From positions 1 through 64,000 of the forward strand of contig CAKOXW010000001.1 in the NCBI GenBank assembly GCA_934130375.1: a stretch of 64,000 nt of DNA, written 5' to 3'. The stretch is from an uncultured Bacilli bacterium (GTDB taxonomy: Bacteria > Bacillota_I > Bacilli_A > RF39 > UBA660). The notes beneath the pieces were generated by a model. That model was not told where the DNA came from. It saw nothing but the letters and a program-made list of their open reading frames with translations, and searched no databases. The position numbers and the translations under genes are program-made. Positions 49,344 through 58,276 of this stretch are shown here, one piece after another (within the stretch, counting starts at the first letter, position 1; every line of letters starts with the position of its first letter).

Positions 49344-49814
49344 ATGTCATATATTAAAGCAAAAGAATATTTAAAAAGGTATAATTTAGAAGATAGAATA
49401 ATGGAATTTGATGAGTCTTCTGCAACAGTTCATGATGCTTCATTAAGACTTAATTGTACTGAGGGTGAAATCGCTAAAACTTTATCATTTATTGTAAATG
49501 ATAAACCTATTTTAATTGTTACTGCAGGTGATACTAAAATAGATAATGGTAAATTTAAAAAAGAATTTCATATTAAAGCAAAGATGATTGATTATGATAA
49601 TGTAGAAAAATTAATTGGTCATAAGGTTGGTGGAGTATGTCCTTTTGGTATTAATGAAGGAGTAGATGTATACTTAGATACTTCATTAAAGAAATATGAT
49701 ATTGTTTATCCTGCATGTGGAAGTTCTAATAGTGCAGTTAAATTATCAGTATCTGAATTAGAAAAAATATCTAATAATAAAAAATGGATTTCGGTTTGTA
49801 AAGATAATGGATAG
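49344..49814 (+). CDS. YbaK/ProX-type aminoacyl-tRNA deacylase-like protein
   Basis: 156 residues. The pattern starts with a short helix, then ATVHDASLRLNCTEGEIAKTLSFIV, and continues with ILIVTAGDTKIDNGKFKKEF and KVGGVCPFGI, as in YbaK/EbsC. These enzymes hydrolyse mischarged tRNAs (for example Cys- or Ala-tRNA-Pro) or related adducts. AGGAGGTAAGT precedes the start, two bases after the tag stop. Confidence 0.88.
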   Translation: MSYIKAKEYLKRYNLEDRIMEFDESSATVHDASLRLNCTEGEIAKTLSFIVNDKPILIVTAGDTKIDNGKFKKEFHIKAKMIDYDNVEKLIGHKVGGVCPFGINEGVDVYLDTSLKKYDIVYPACGSSNSAVKLSVSELEKISNNKKWISVCKDNG

Positions 49815-49832
49815 TAATAGTCCATTATTTTT
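49805..49832 (+). terminator. Terminator of the VanZ-RDD/tag/ybaK-like operon
   Basis: 7-bp stem TAATGGA/TCCATTA (49805-49811 with 49821-49827), 9-nt loop, T-run. An extended -10 (TGTTATAAT, 49832-49840) follows for the next gene. Confidence 0.75.
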
Positions 49833-49861
49833 GTTATAATTAATATGAAAGAAGGCATTAT

Positions 49862-51075
49862 ATGAAAAGAATTATAGTAGGTCAATCAGGAGGACCAACT
49901 GCAGTAATAAATTCAAGTGTTGCAGGTGTTTATAAAAAAGCAAAGGAATTAGGTATTGAAAAAATATATGGAATGCATCATGGTATTGAAGGATTTTTAG
50001 ATGAAGATATTATTGATTTAGATGAATATTTAAATAGTGATGATAATATTGAGTTATTAAAAAGAACCCCAAGTGCATTTTTAGGAAGTTGTAGATATAA
50101 ATTACCTAAGATTGAAGATGCGAAGGAAGTATATGAAAAAATATTTGGAATATTAGAAAAGTATGAAATAGATGCATTATTTTATATAGGTGGTAATGAT
50201 TCAATGGATACGATTAAAATGTTATCTGACTATGCTAAAATGAATAATAGAAAAGAATTATTTATAGGTATACCAAAAACTATAGATAATGATTTACCTA
50301 TAACTGACCATTGTCCTGGTTATGGAAGTGCTGCTAAGTATATAGCAACTAGTATTAAAGAAATTATTAGAGATAATGCATCATTTGGCGCTAAAAAGCC
50401 AACTGTTTGCATAGTTGAGATAATGGGTAGACGTTAACTGCGGCAGCATCTTTATCCAAGTCTTGTGATTGTGAGGGAGTAGATGCTATATATTTACCGG
50501 AAAATACATTTGATATTAAAGAATTTGTTAGTAATATTAAGGATTTGTCTAAGAAGAAATCTAGTATAGTAATAGCAGTTTCTGAAGGAATTACAACTAA
50601 GGATGGTAAGTTTGTATGTGAAATTGGTGATGAAAGAAAAGTTGATGCATTTGGGCATAAGCAATTATCGGGTACTGCATCTAGACTTGCAAGTATTGTT
50701 GCTTCAGAAACTGGTTTAAAAACAAGGGCAATTGAATTTTCAACATTGCAAAGAGCAGCAACTCATTTAGCGTCTTTAACTGATATTAATGAGGCATATG
50801 AAGTAGGCGCAAAAGCAGTAAGTGAGGCAAATAATGGTAGTACTGGTAAAATGGTTATTATTACAAGAGAAAATAGTAGGGAATATAAAAGTAGTACTTC
50901 AGTATTTGATATACATGATATTGCAAATGTTGAGAAGAAAGTACCAGCGTCTATGATTGATAGTAAAAATCATCAAATGACAGATGAGTATTTAGAATAT
51001 GCAAGACAATTAATAATGGGTGAGTTAGTACCTATATTTAAAGATGGGTTGCCACAACATTTAATATTAAAGTAA
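49862..51075 (+). pseudogene. Phosphofructokinase (PPi-dependent type) interrupted by a deletion at the active-site motif
   Basis: Frame 1 (49862-50437) gives VGQSGGPTAVINSS, GGNDSMDT near residue 110 and IPKTIDNDLPITDH, the pattern of pyrophosphate-type PFK (Lys in PKTIDND), and reads to EIMGR before hitting TAA at 50435-50437. The protein then continues in another frame from 50434 (LTAAASLS...) to 51075. Families read MGR-x-x-GWLTAAS here; the sequence retains only CG (50432-50433) between AGA and TTA, so about 10 bases are missing, removing the Asn/His-Ala-Gly-Trp residues and shifting frame. The rest is intact and of normal total length (~405 codons). Recent inactivation or an assembly error. 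Confidence 0.85.
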
Positions 51076-51094
51076 AATATTATGGGGGTTTTAA

Positions 51095-51589
51095 ATGAAT
51101 TTAGATGAATATAAGAACTATTTAGTGTCTGTTTATAGGTGGCCTATTGATAATAGTTCTGATTTAATGGAAAAAAGAAAAATAGAATTAGAGAAAAGAT
51201 ATAGTGATGAGTACTTAGAAAAAATTATTGCTGATACATATGATTTTATAAGTGATGTAGTAATGTCTAGTGATATAGAGTATGGGTATTATAAAGAGAG
51301 TATCTCTGATGATACAACAAGGTATATTAATTTAGGGTTGCATGGTGGATGGCCTTCTGATGTATTGTTTGGTGTATCTAATGATAGAATAGTAAGTAAT
51401 CATTTGTTAAAGCATGTATTTGGTAATAGTTTATTTGCAGAAATTGATGCGGTTGAATATGAAAATGAGTATGAAGATGGTATTTATGGATTTAGTTATG
51501 ATTATTATTTTTATATGCATGGTTTAACTAATTTAGATGAGGTAAAAAGGAAAATAGGTAATAGAACTATCCATAAAACGAGAAAGTAA
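51095..51589 (+). CDS. Hypothetical protein
   Basis: 164 residues, not recognised. No membrane segment; rich in Asp, Glu, Tyr and Ser. Two Trp-containing stretches (VYRWPIDNSSD and LGLHGGWPSDVLFG) are notable. GGGGG precedes ATG 51095. It lies 19 bases after the phosphofructokinase gene and ends at a strong terminator. Confidence 0.65.
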   Translation: MNLDEYKNYLVSVYRWPIDNSSDLMEKRKIELEKRYSDEYLEKIIADTYDFISDVVMSSDIEYGYYKESISDDTTRYINLGLHGGWPSDVLFGVSNDRIVSNHLLKHVFGNSLFAEIDAVEYENEYEDGIYGFSYDYYFYMHGLTNLDEVKRKIGNRTIHKTRK

Positions 51590-51618
51590 GATAGATTAAA
51601 AAGTCTATCTTTTTTTTT
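51588..51618 (+). terminator. Terminator after the gene at 51095
   Basis: 8-bp perfect stem AAGATAGA/TCTATCTT (51588-51595 with 51604-51611), 8-nt loop, long T-run. Confidence 0.85.
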
Positions 51619-51662
51619 AAATAAAACTGTTGTATAATATGGTATATAGTAACGGAGGTTTT

Positions 51663-54443
51663 ATGAAAAAAGAAAAAGGTTTTACTTTAGTCGAATTACT
51701 TGCAGTAATAGTTATAATAGCGATTATTCTTGCGATTGCAATACCAACAATTAGTAATTATAAAGAGGAAAGAAAAAAGAACTTATTTTTTGCACTTGCA
51801 AAAAATATAGTTAGAGAACTTAATTATGAAAATATGGAATCTAATAGTTCATTATTTAATATCCTTGGTTCAATTGATATGGAAATATCAAAAGAACAAG
51901 TAGATTTAGATAAATCCAATGTTTTAATATCAGAAGATGGGGTTGTTTTAAATCTATTTGGTAAAGGAGCATATGAAGGATTATATTTATGTAATATATC
52001 ATCATCAACAAAAAGTCCAAATTATGAAGATACAACATGTATAGATGGTAGTTATAAATCAGTTGTTACACTTGATGCACAAGGAGGTAGTGTTGAACCT
52101 ACTACTTTAGAAGTTACAGCTGGAAATGAATATGGTGAACTACCTACACCTACTAAAGAAAATAGTGATTTTATTGGTTGGTATTACAATGGAACTAAAA
52201 TAGAAAGTAATACTAAAGTAACAACCATAGTAAATCACACTATAGTAGCAAAATGGAAGTATCATGCTAAATTAACAGTATTATTAAATGGTGGTACATT
52301 AGATCAAACATTTGAAGAAAGATATTTAGAAGGTACAAGTTTAACACTTGGAACTCCTACAAAAGATGAAAATACATTTGTAGGTTGGAAGATAACAAGT
52401 GGAAATGGTATTATAAGCGGGAATAATTTAATATTTGAAGATACAGATATAATTATTGAAGCACAATTTAGATTTAATAAAATAGAATTAGTTGTTGACT
52501 TTGATGGAGGTACTGGTATAAATCCTAGTGGAAATTATGATATAGGGTCATCTATTCAAATAACACCACCAACAAAACCTGGTTATGATTTTACTGGTTG
52601 GGAAGTAATTAGTGGTAATAGTATAATAAGTGGTAATACGATTACTATTGGAAATCAAAATACTATTGCAAAAGCGACATATCAATCAAAAACATTTATA
52701 GTAACATTAAATGCAAATGGCGGAAGTGTAACTACAGATAGCATGTCTGTAGCTTACAATAGTACTTATGGTGAATTTCCAACTGCTACAAGATCAGGTT
52801 ATAATTTTATAGGTTGGTTTACAACTGCAAGCGGTACTGAACAAGTTCTACCTTCAACAGTAGTAAAAATCAGTTCAAATCAAACATTATATGCGAAATG
52901 GGAAGAAAAAATAATAAATACAACTACTCTTTTAAATAGTTATAAGTGTAAGAATAAATCAGTTGGTGTTGAGGAATATGTAATGACATATACTGGTAAT
53001 TGTGATGTTACAGAAACTGAAGCAGGTGAGTTTCAAATTAAATTTTTAACAAGCGGAACTCTTAGAATAAATGGTTCAACAAATGTTGATATCTTCGCTG
53101 TTGGTGCAGGAGGTGGAGGTTCTTCTACTACAGGCGGAGGTGGCGGATACACAGCATATAAACAAAATGTATCAAATATAACTAATCAAGATATTGAAGT
53201 AGCAATTGGTACAGGTGGTGCTGTTGGTGCAAATGGTACTGCATCATCAGTTGGTGATATTATTAGTGCTGCTGGTGGAAATGCTGGTGGTGCAACAGGT
53301 GGCAATGGTGGTAATGGTGGCGGTGGCTACGGTGGTACGAAATCAGAATGGGCTTGTACAGAAAGATGGGATCAAGCCGGATGTGTTGCTTGGGGTTATG
53401 TTTACACATATGGCAATGGTGGTTCTGGTGGTAGTTATGGTAATAATGGTTCTGCAGGAACGGTGCAACCTACTGATGGTGGAACTGGTCAAGGAACAAC
53501 AACTTGTGAGTTTAATGAGGGTAACTTAAGTGGATGTACAAACGGAGTAAATTATGCTTATTCTGCAGGTGGTTATGGATGTGGAACTAAAGCAAATGGA
53601 AGTACAGGAAAAGGAAAAACTGGTGACAATTCAGGACATGGTGGTAATTGTAATGCGTCTGGTTCTTCAGGAGTTATAGTAATTAGAAGTAGAAATACAA
53701 AAAATATAGTTGTTGGTTCAAAAACAATTGGCACATATGATGGAAAGTTTATTGCTGAAGGTGATGAAAGTAATTGGGTTGTAAGATTTTTAACTGATGG
53801 AACCCTTAAGTTTAATGCAAATACTGAAATAGATGTTTTCGCAGTTGGTGCAGGAGGTGGAGGTTCTTCTACTACAGGAGGTGGTGGCGGTTATACAAAA
53901 TATGTTGCTGGTGCTACGACTACTGCAAATGCAAAATATTCAGTTGTTATTGGAAAAGGTGGCGATATAGGTACTTCAGGTGGTGATAGTAGTTTATCTA
54001 CAATTATTACGGCAAAAGGTGGTGGAGGTGGTTCTACTACTGGTGGCAATGGTGGTAATGGTGGCGGTGGCTACGGTGGTACGAAATCAGAATGGGCTTG
54101 TACAGAAAGATGGGATCAAGCCGGATGTGTTGCTTGGGGTTATGTTTACACATATGGCAATGGTGGTTCTGGTGGTAGTTATGGTAATAATGGTTCTGCA
54201 GGAACCGTGCAACCTACTAATGGTGGAACTGGTCAAGGAACAACAACTTGTGAATTCAATGAGGGTAACTTAAGTGGATGTACAAGCGGAGTAAATTATG
54301 CTTATTCTACAGGTGGTTATGGATGTGGAACTAAAGCAAATGGAAGCAATGGTTTAGGTAAGTCAGGTAGTAATTCTGGAAGTGGTGGTTCTTGTCAGTC
54401 AACAGGCCAAAGTGGAGTTATAATAATAAGAAATAAACGATAA
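51663..54443 (+). CDS. Large prepilin-like surface protein with four InlB-type repeats and a duplicated glycine-rich domain
   Basis: 926 residues. The N-terminus MKKEKGFTLVELLAVIVIIA is a type IV prepilin signal (cleavage after G6, Glu at +5). Four InlB B-repeat-like units lie at about residues 132-199, 200-273, 273-343 and 343-414; for example the last has LNANGGSV...YGEFPTATRSGYNFIGWF. Two glycine-rich domains follow (~456-679 and ~700-926), each with GAGGGGSSTTGGGGGYT and the string WACTERWDQAGCVAWGYVY, and ending in SGVI(V/I)IR. ATG 51663 follows GGAGGT, and a TATAAT lies at 51633-51638. Its C-terminal type matches the gene at 24062 rather than the one at 21642. Probable adhesin; no pilus machinery is nearby. 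Confidence 0.86.
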   Translation: MKKEKGFTLVELLAVIVIIAIILAIAIPTISNYKEERKKNLFFALAKNIVRELNYENMESNSSLFNILGSIDMEISKEQVDLDKSNVLISEDGVVLNLFGKGAYEGLYLCNISSSTKSPNYEDTTCIDGSYKSVVTLDAQGGSVEPTTLEVTAGNEYGELPTPTKENSDFIGWYYNGTKIESNTKVTTIVNHTIVAKWKYHAKLTVLLNGGTLDQTFEERYLEGTSLTLGTPTKDENTFVGWKITSGNGIISGNNLIFEDTDIIIEAQFRFNKIELVVDFDGGTGINPSGNYDIGSSIQITPPTKPGYDFTGWEVISGNSIISGNTITIGNQNTIAKATYQSKTFIVTLNANGGSVTTDSMSVAYNSTYGEFPTATRSGYNFIGWFTTASGTEQVLPSTVVKISSNQTLYAKWEEKIINTTTLLNSYKCKNKSVGVEEYVMTYTGNCDVTETEAGEFQIKFLTSGTLRINGSTNVDIFAVGAGGGGSSTTGGGGGYTAYKQNVSNITNQDIEVAIGTGGAVGANGTASSVGDIISAAGGNAGGATGGNGGNGGGGYGGTKSEWACTERWDQAGCVAWGYVYTYGNGGSGGSYGNNGSAGTVQPTDGGTGQGTTTCEFNEGNLSGCTNGVNYAYSAGGYGCGTKANGSTGKGKTGDNSGHGGNCNASGSSGVIVIRSRNTKNIVVGSKTIGTYDGKFIAEGDESNWVVRFLTDGTLKFNANTEIDVFAVGAGGGGSSTTGGGGGYTKYVAGATTTANAKYSVVIGKGGDIGTSGGDSSLSTIITAKGGGGGSTTGGNGGNGGGGYGGTKSEWACTERWDQAGCVAWGYVYTYGNGGSGGSYGNNGSAGTVQPTNGGTGQGTTTCEFNEGNLSGCTSGVNYAYSTGGYGCGTKANGSNGLGKSGSNSGSGGSCQSTGQSGVIIIRNKR
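53298..53603 (+). repeat. Near-identical intragenic direct repeat, copy 1
   Basis: About 305 bp within the first glycine-rich domain of the gene at 51663, repeated 744 bases downstream with only about six substitutions by eye; the first ~165 bases look identical. Confidence 0.8.
54042..54347 (+). repeat. Near-identical intragenic direct repeat, copy 2
   Basis: Second copy of the repeat at 53298-53603. Differences include C for G near 54206, A for G near 54220 and A/C changes near 54253-54256. High identity at third codon positions implies recent duplication or gene conversion. Confidence 0.8.
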
Positions 54444-54540
54444 AATTAATTAAAAATATTAAATCATTATTGTGATAAAAATCATTGTAGTTTATGGCTT
54501 AAGTGATAAATAGGATGTAATATAAATAAATAAAAGAGTA

Positions 54541-54570
54541 GGTTCTTTGTCAAATAGTGTTGGTAAACAA
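54541..54570 (+). mobile_element. Possible terminal repeat of an ISL3-family element (remnant)
   Basis: GGTTCTTTGTCAAATAGTGT followed by TGGTAAA resembles the inverted repeats of ISL3-family insertion sequences. No transposase of that family is left. The bases 54444-54540 before it, and 54571-54660 after it, show no gene; a 9-bp hairpin AAGGATGAT/ATCATCCTT lies at 54598-54619. Confidence 0.4.
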
Positions 54571-54664
54571 TAAATTTGATAAATGAATTGAGATTGTAAG
54601 GATGATTATTATCATCCTTTTATAATGCCCTTAATTAAGAAAATGAGTGCTAATATCCTATAAT

Positions 54665-55084
54665 ACATCTAAATCTCCTAACCTAGAACAAATAAATGAT
54701 ATGCTTAATAAAGCGTTTGATAAGAACGCTGATCTTGATGGATTAATATTTCATTCAGATTAAGGCTGGCAATATCAACATCAATCATATCAACAAAGAT
54801 TAAAAAATAAAGGTATAAAACAAAGTATGTCTAGGGAAGGCAATAGTATGGATAATGGAATGATGGAAAATTTCTTTGGTTTACTTAAAACAGAAATGTT
54901 TTATGATCAAGAAGATAGTTATAAAACATTAGATGATTTAATAAAAAAATTGATGACTATATTTGTTATTACAATTATGATAGAATTAAAGTTAAATTAA
55001 AAGGACTGTCACCCGTAAATTACAGGTTACAATCCTCTAATTAGAAACTATTAATAAACTGTCCAACTTTTGGGGTTCAGTTCA
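54665..55084 (+). mobile_element. Decayed IS3-family (IS150-type) insertion sequence, 3' part
   Basis: The C-terminal part of an OrfB-type DDE transposase is readable: SPNLEQINDMLNKAF, then LIFHSD followed by an in-frame TAA (54762-54764) where families have Gln (HSDQGWQY), then GWQYQHQSYQQRLKNKGIKQ, SMSREGNSMDN and ENFFGLLKTEMFY with the catalytic Glu. A frameshift near 54945 must be crossed to reach the end (YYNYDRIKVKLKGLSPVNYR), whose stop is at 55042-55044. The right terminal repeat (ACTGTCCAACTTTTGGGGTT, 55058-55077, then CAGTTCA) is typical. The 5' part and left end are gone, so the element is dead. Confidence 0.85.
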
Positions 55085-55119
55085 GATTTACATTCGCCAA
55101 CACTATTTATTATACAACC

Positions 55120-55150
55120 GATAAAAGTAATGCGCTTTTATCTTTTTTTT
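55120..55150 (+). terminator. Terminator upstream of mutL
   Basis: 8-bp perfect stem GATAAAAG/CTTTTATC (55120-55127 with 55135-55142), 7-nt loop, eight Ts. It shields mutL from transcripts through the insertion-sequence debris. Confidence 0.85.
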
Positions 55151-55174
55151 GATATAATTATAAGAGGTGGTATT

Positions 55175-56926
55175 ATGAGTAAAATTAAAGTGATGGATGA
55201 AATACTTGCAAATAAGATCGCAGCAGGGGAAGTAATTGAAAGATGCGTAAGTATTGTTAAGGAACTTGTAGAAAATAGTATAGATGCTAAAAGTAGTGTA
55301 ATTAAGATTGAACTTATTGATAGTGGTATTAGTATGATAAAAGTAGTAGATGATGGTATAGGTATGGATTATGAAGATGCTCATCTTGCTTTTTTAAGAC
55401 ATGCTACTAGTAAGTTATTAAGTGATGATGATTTATTTAATATAAAATCTCTTGGATTTAGAGGTGAGGCTCTACCTTCTATCGCATCTGTATCTGAAGT
55501 ATCATTAAAAACATGCCAAAAAGATATTGGTACACACCTTGTTGTAAAAGGTGGTAAGATAATTACTGATGAATATGCTGATAGTAGAGTTGGAACTGAG
55601 ATAGAAGTCAAAAAATTATTTTATAATACTCCAGCAAGATTAAAGCATCTAAGCAGTTTATATACAGAACTTGCTCATATAACTGAATATATTAATAAAA
55701 TTGCGCTTTCATATCCTGATATATCTTTTACTTTAATAAATGATAATAAAGTACTTTTAAAAACTGATGGTAGTGGTAATTTATTAAAAGTAATTAATAG
55801 TATTTATGGACTGGACGTAACAAAAAAGATGATACCTATTTCTGCATTTGATAATGATTATAAAATAGATGGTTATATTAGTTTACCTGAGATACAAAAA
55901 AATAATAGAAATCATATGGTTACTATTGTAAATGGTAGGGTAGTTAGAAATATAGAAATTAATAGATGTATTCAAGATAGTTATCATACTTATAAACCAG
56001 ATGATAAATACCCAATAGTTGTTCTAAATATATCAGTAGACACTACTTTAACTGATGTTAATATACATCCAACTAAACAAGATATTAAGTTTGGAAAAAT
56101 AGATGCTTTATTAGAACTTATTAATAAAACTATTAAAAGTGCATTAGATGAAAAAATACTTATTCCAAAAATTGAAAATAAAGATGAAGAAATTGAAGCA
56201 TTAAAACCAGTAAGTATGCCTACTAGTTTTGTAGAAGAAAAGGAAGTAGTTAAAGAAGAAGAAAAAAAGTATGAACAAGTACACTTAGATTTAGAATATA
56301 TAAAGGAAGCAACTGATGATTATCAAGAAGAAGTAATTACTGAAAAGGTACCTGTTATGTATCCAGTTGGTTTAGTAAAAGGTACTTATATAATATGTCA
56401 AAATGAACTTGGTATGTATATGATTGATCAACATGCTGCTAACGAAAGAGTTAATTATGAATATTATTATTATGCTCTTTGTAATTTAAAAGATGAAATA
56501 GATATGCTAGTACCTATTACTATTGAACTTCCATATAATGAATTTATAATAGTAAAAGAAAACCTTGAACTTCTTAAGAATATGCATTTTAATATTGAAG
56601 AATTTGGCATTAATACATTCATTGTAAGAAGTCATCCAATATGGTTACCTAAAGGTTGTGAAGAAATTGCAATAAGAAAGATTATTGAACTTATAATCGC
56701 TAAGGAAAAGAATTTTGATATATTAAAATTTAATGATCGTGTTGCAGCAACAGTCGCATGTAAAGCAAGTATAAAGGCTAATGATAATATTAATCTAGAA
56801 GAAATGGAAACACTTGTTAATAAATTAAGAAAGTGTAAAAATCCATATACTTGTCCACATGGAAGACCAACAATTATATTTTATTCAAATTATGAATTAG
56901 AAAAATTATTTAAGAGGGCGATGTAA
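55175..56926 (+). CDS. mutL: DNA mismatch repair protein MutL (endonuclease type)
   Basis: 583 residues. The GHKL ATPase motifs are clear: IAAGEVIERCVSIVKELVENSIDA, VVDDGIGM and KSLGFRGEALPSI, then FYNTPARLKHL. A Glu/Lys-rich linker (~residues 345-390) precedes the C-terminal domain, which has the endonuclease motif IDQHAANERVNYE near residue 415 and the metal-site segments ACKASIKAND and CPHGRPT. So it nicks DNA, as in bacteria without MutH. ATG 55175 follows AGAGGTGG, and TATAAT lies at 55153-55158; longer in-frame starts run into the terminator and insertion-sequence end. mutS is not in the window. One-base overlap with miaA. Confidence 0.97.
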   Translation: MSKIKVMDEILANKIAAGEVIERCVSIVKELVENSIDAKSSVIKIELIDSGISMIKVVDDGIGMDYEDAHLAFLRHATSKLLSDDDLFNIKSLGFRGEALPSIASVSEVSLKTCQKDIGTHLVVKGGKIITDEYADSRVGTEIEVKKLFYNTPARLKHLSSLYTELAHITEYINKIALSYPDISFTLINDNKVLLKTDGSGNLLKVINSIYGLDVTKKMIPISAFDNDYKIDGYISLPEIQKNNRNHMVTIVNGRVVRNIEINRCIQDSYHTYKPDDKYPIVVLNISVDTTLTDVNIHPTKQDIKFGKIDALLELINKTIKSALDEKILIPKIENKDEEIEALKPVSMPTSFVEEKEVVKEEEKKYEQVHLDLEYIKEATDDYQEEVITEKVPVMYPVGLVKGTYIICQNELGMYMIDQHAANERVNYEYYYYALCNLKDEIDMLVPITIELPYNEFIIVKENLELLKNMHFNIEEFGINTFIVRSHPIWLPKGCEEIAIRKIIELIIAKEKNFDILKFNDRVAATVACKASIKANDNINLEEMETLVNKLRKCKNPYTCPHGRPTIIFYSNYELEKLFKRAM

Positions 56927-57786
56927 TGATAGTAGTAATAATTGGTCCTACTGGTGTAGGAAAAACAAAACTTAGTTTGGAACTTGCAAAGAAATATAAT
57001 GCAGAAATTATAAATGCTGATGCTATGCAAGTGTATAAAGAGATGAATATTGGTACTGCTAAGGTAACTGATAAAATGGGTATAACTCATCATTTACTTA
57101 GTATTAGAAGTGTAAATGAGCCTTATTCTGTATATGAATACCAAAAAGATGGAAGAAAATTAATAGAAAGACTAAAAAAAGAAAATAAAAATATAATAAT
57201 AGTTGGTGGTACTGGGCTTTATATTAAAGCATTGCTTTACGACTATAAGTTTAATATAAATGATAAGAACAAGGATTATGATGATTTAAGTAATGAAGAG
57301 ATATTAAATAAAATTAAAGAATATTGTGATACTGATATTCATGTTAATAATAGGAAAAGATTAGTAAGGATGTTAAATAAGATAGAAAATAATGATATTG
57401 AAGAAGTATCTGGTAATAACTTAATATACGATAATGTTTATTTTATTGGACTTACTACAAATAGAGATAATTTATACAAAAGAATAAATGATAGAGTAGA
57501 TGAAATGGTTGATGAAGGACTTATATCTGAAGTAAAAGATTTATATGATAAAAATATAAATACAATACCAATTAATACAGCAATTGGTTATAAGGAATTA
57601 TATAAATATTTTAATAATGAAATAAGTTTGGAAGATGCTATAGAGTTAATTAAAAGAAATTCAAGGAGATATGCTAAAAGACAATATACTTGGATTAATA
57701 ATAAAATGAATGTTGAATGGTTTTATGTAGATTTTAATAATTTCAATAATACGATAAAAGAAGTAGAAAAGTATATAACTAATTGA
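56926..57786 (+). CDS. miaA: tRNA dimethylallyltransferase
   Basis: 286 residues, slightly shorter than usual. Adds dimethylallyl to A37 of tRNAs reading UNN codons. P-loop GPTGVGKTKLS (residues 7-17), the NADAMQVYKEMNIGTAK segment and GGTGLYIKALLYD near residue 95 are family signatures; KRQYTWINNK lies near the end. Start overlaps the mutL stop (TAATG). mutL-miaA is a conserved pair. The TGA stop overlaps the -35 element of the next promoter. Confidence 0.96.
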   Translation: MIVVIIGPTGVGKTKLSLELAKKYNAEIINADAMQVYKEMNIGTAKVTDKMGITHHLLSIRSVNEPYSVYEYQKDGRKLIERLKKENKNIIIVGGTGLYIKALLYDYKFNINDKNKDYDDLSNEEILNKIKEYCDTDIHVNNRKRLVRMLNKIENNDIEEVSGNNLIYDNVYFIGLTTNRDNLYKRINDRVDEMVDEGLISEVKDLYDKNINTIPINTAIGYKELYKYFNNEISLEDAIELIKRNSRRYAKRQYTWINNKMNVEWFYVDFNNFNNTIKEVEKYITN

Positions 57787-57810
57787 CAAATTAGTTAAAA
57801 AGTATATAAT
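57783..57810 (+). promoter_or_regulatory. Promoter of the gene at 57834
   Basis: TTGACA at 57783-57788, 16-bp spacer, TATAAT at 57805-57810. Confidence 0.82.
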
Positions 57811-57833
57811 ATTTTTGAAAAAGAGGAAATATT

Positions 57834-58262
57834 ATGAAAAAATTTAATTATGATTTAACTGATGAAGAAGATATTGATAGATTATTTTTTGATACAGCTA
57901 AGATATTTGGCATTATATTTGTAATTTTATTAATTTGGAAAGGCTGTGAATTATTATATTTTGACAAAGTTAATAATTATACTAAGGAACTTGTTTTAGC
58001 AGCCGATAAAAAATATGAAAACAGAAAAATACTTGGATTGTCTACTGATAATATTACTTGTAGTAATGTTATGGATAAAAAAGTTAAATATAAGAGTTGC
58101 AATATAGAGTTTAAGGATGACCATGCTTATCTTGATATGAAAGTAAATAATTTTATATTTCAATATAGATATAATTGTTATGGTTCTAAAGATGATTTAA
58201 AATGTGATAAAATCGATAAAATAAAAGAGAGAATTGAGGCAGAAGATCAAAGCCACAAATAA
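57834..58262 (+). CDS. Single-pass membrane protein, function unknown
   Basis: 142 residues. Cytoplasmic acidic N-terminus (NYDLTDEEDIDRLFFDTAK), one membrane helix (IFGIIFVILLIWKGCELLYF, about residues 24-43), then an extracytoplasmic domain of ~95 residues with four Cys (TCSNV, SCNIEF, NCYGS, KCDK) that could form two disulfides. No family recognised. Strong own promoter and a shared terminator downstream. Confidence 0.72.
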   Translation: MKKFNYDLTDEEDIDRLFFDTAKIFGIIFVILLIWKGCELLYFDKVNNYTKELVLAADKKYENRKILGLSTDNITCSNVMDKKVKYKSCNIEFKDDHAYLDMKVNNFIFQYRYNCYGSKDDLKCDKIDKIKERIEAEDQSHK

Positions 58263-58276
58263 ACTCTCTTTTTTTA
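58223..58276. terminator. Terminator between convergent genes
   Basis: 9-bp stem AAAAGAGAG/CTCTCTTTT (58223-58231 with 58264-58272) around a 32-nt loop that includes a smaller GGC/GCC pairing, followed by Ts on the plus strand. The long loop lowers certainty. Confidence 0.55.

Noticed and set aside
50435..50437. Programmed frameshift in the phosphofructokinase gene
   Set aside because: No slippery heptamer or stimulatory hairpin is visible, and a frameshift could not restore the missing NAGW residues; deletion or assembly error explains it better.
53206..53529. Met/Val-rich open frames inside the glycine-rich repeats (also at 53980-54273)
   Set aside because: Shifted frames of GGT repeats give Val/Met runs; they follow the intragenic repeat and have no start signals.
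55070..55174. Longer N-terminus for MutL
   Set aside because: The extra residues would be encoded by the insertion-sequence end, a terminator hairpin and the promoter; the family begins at the ATG 55175.
55103..55384. Antisense frames of Phe/Tyr/Asn-rich composition over mutL and other genes
   Set aside because: They are shadows of AT-rich coding DNA with no start signals or family similarity.
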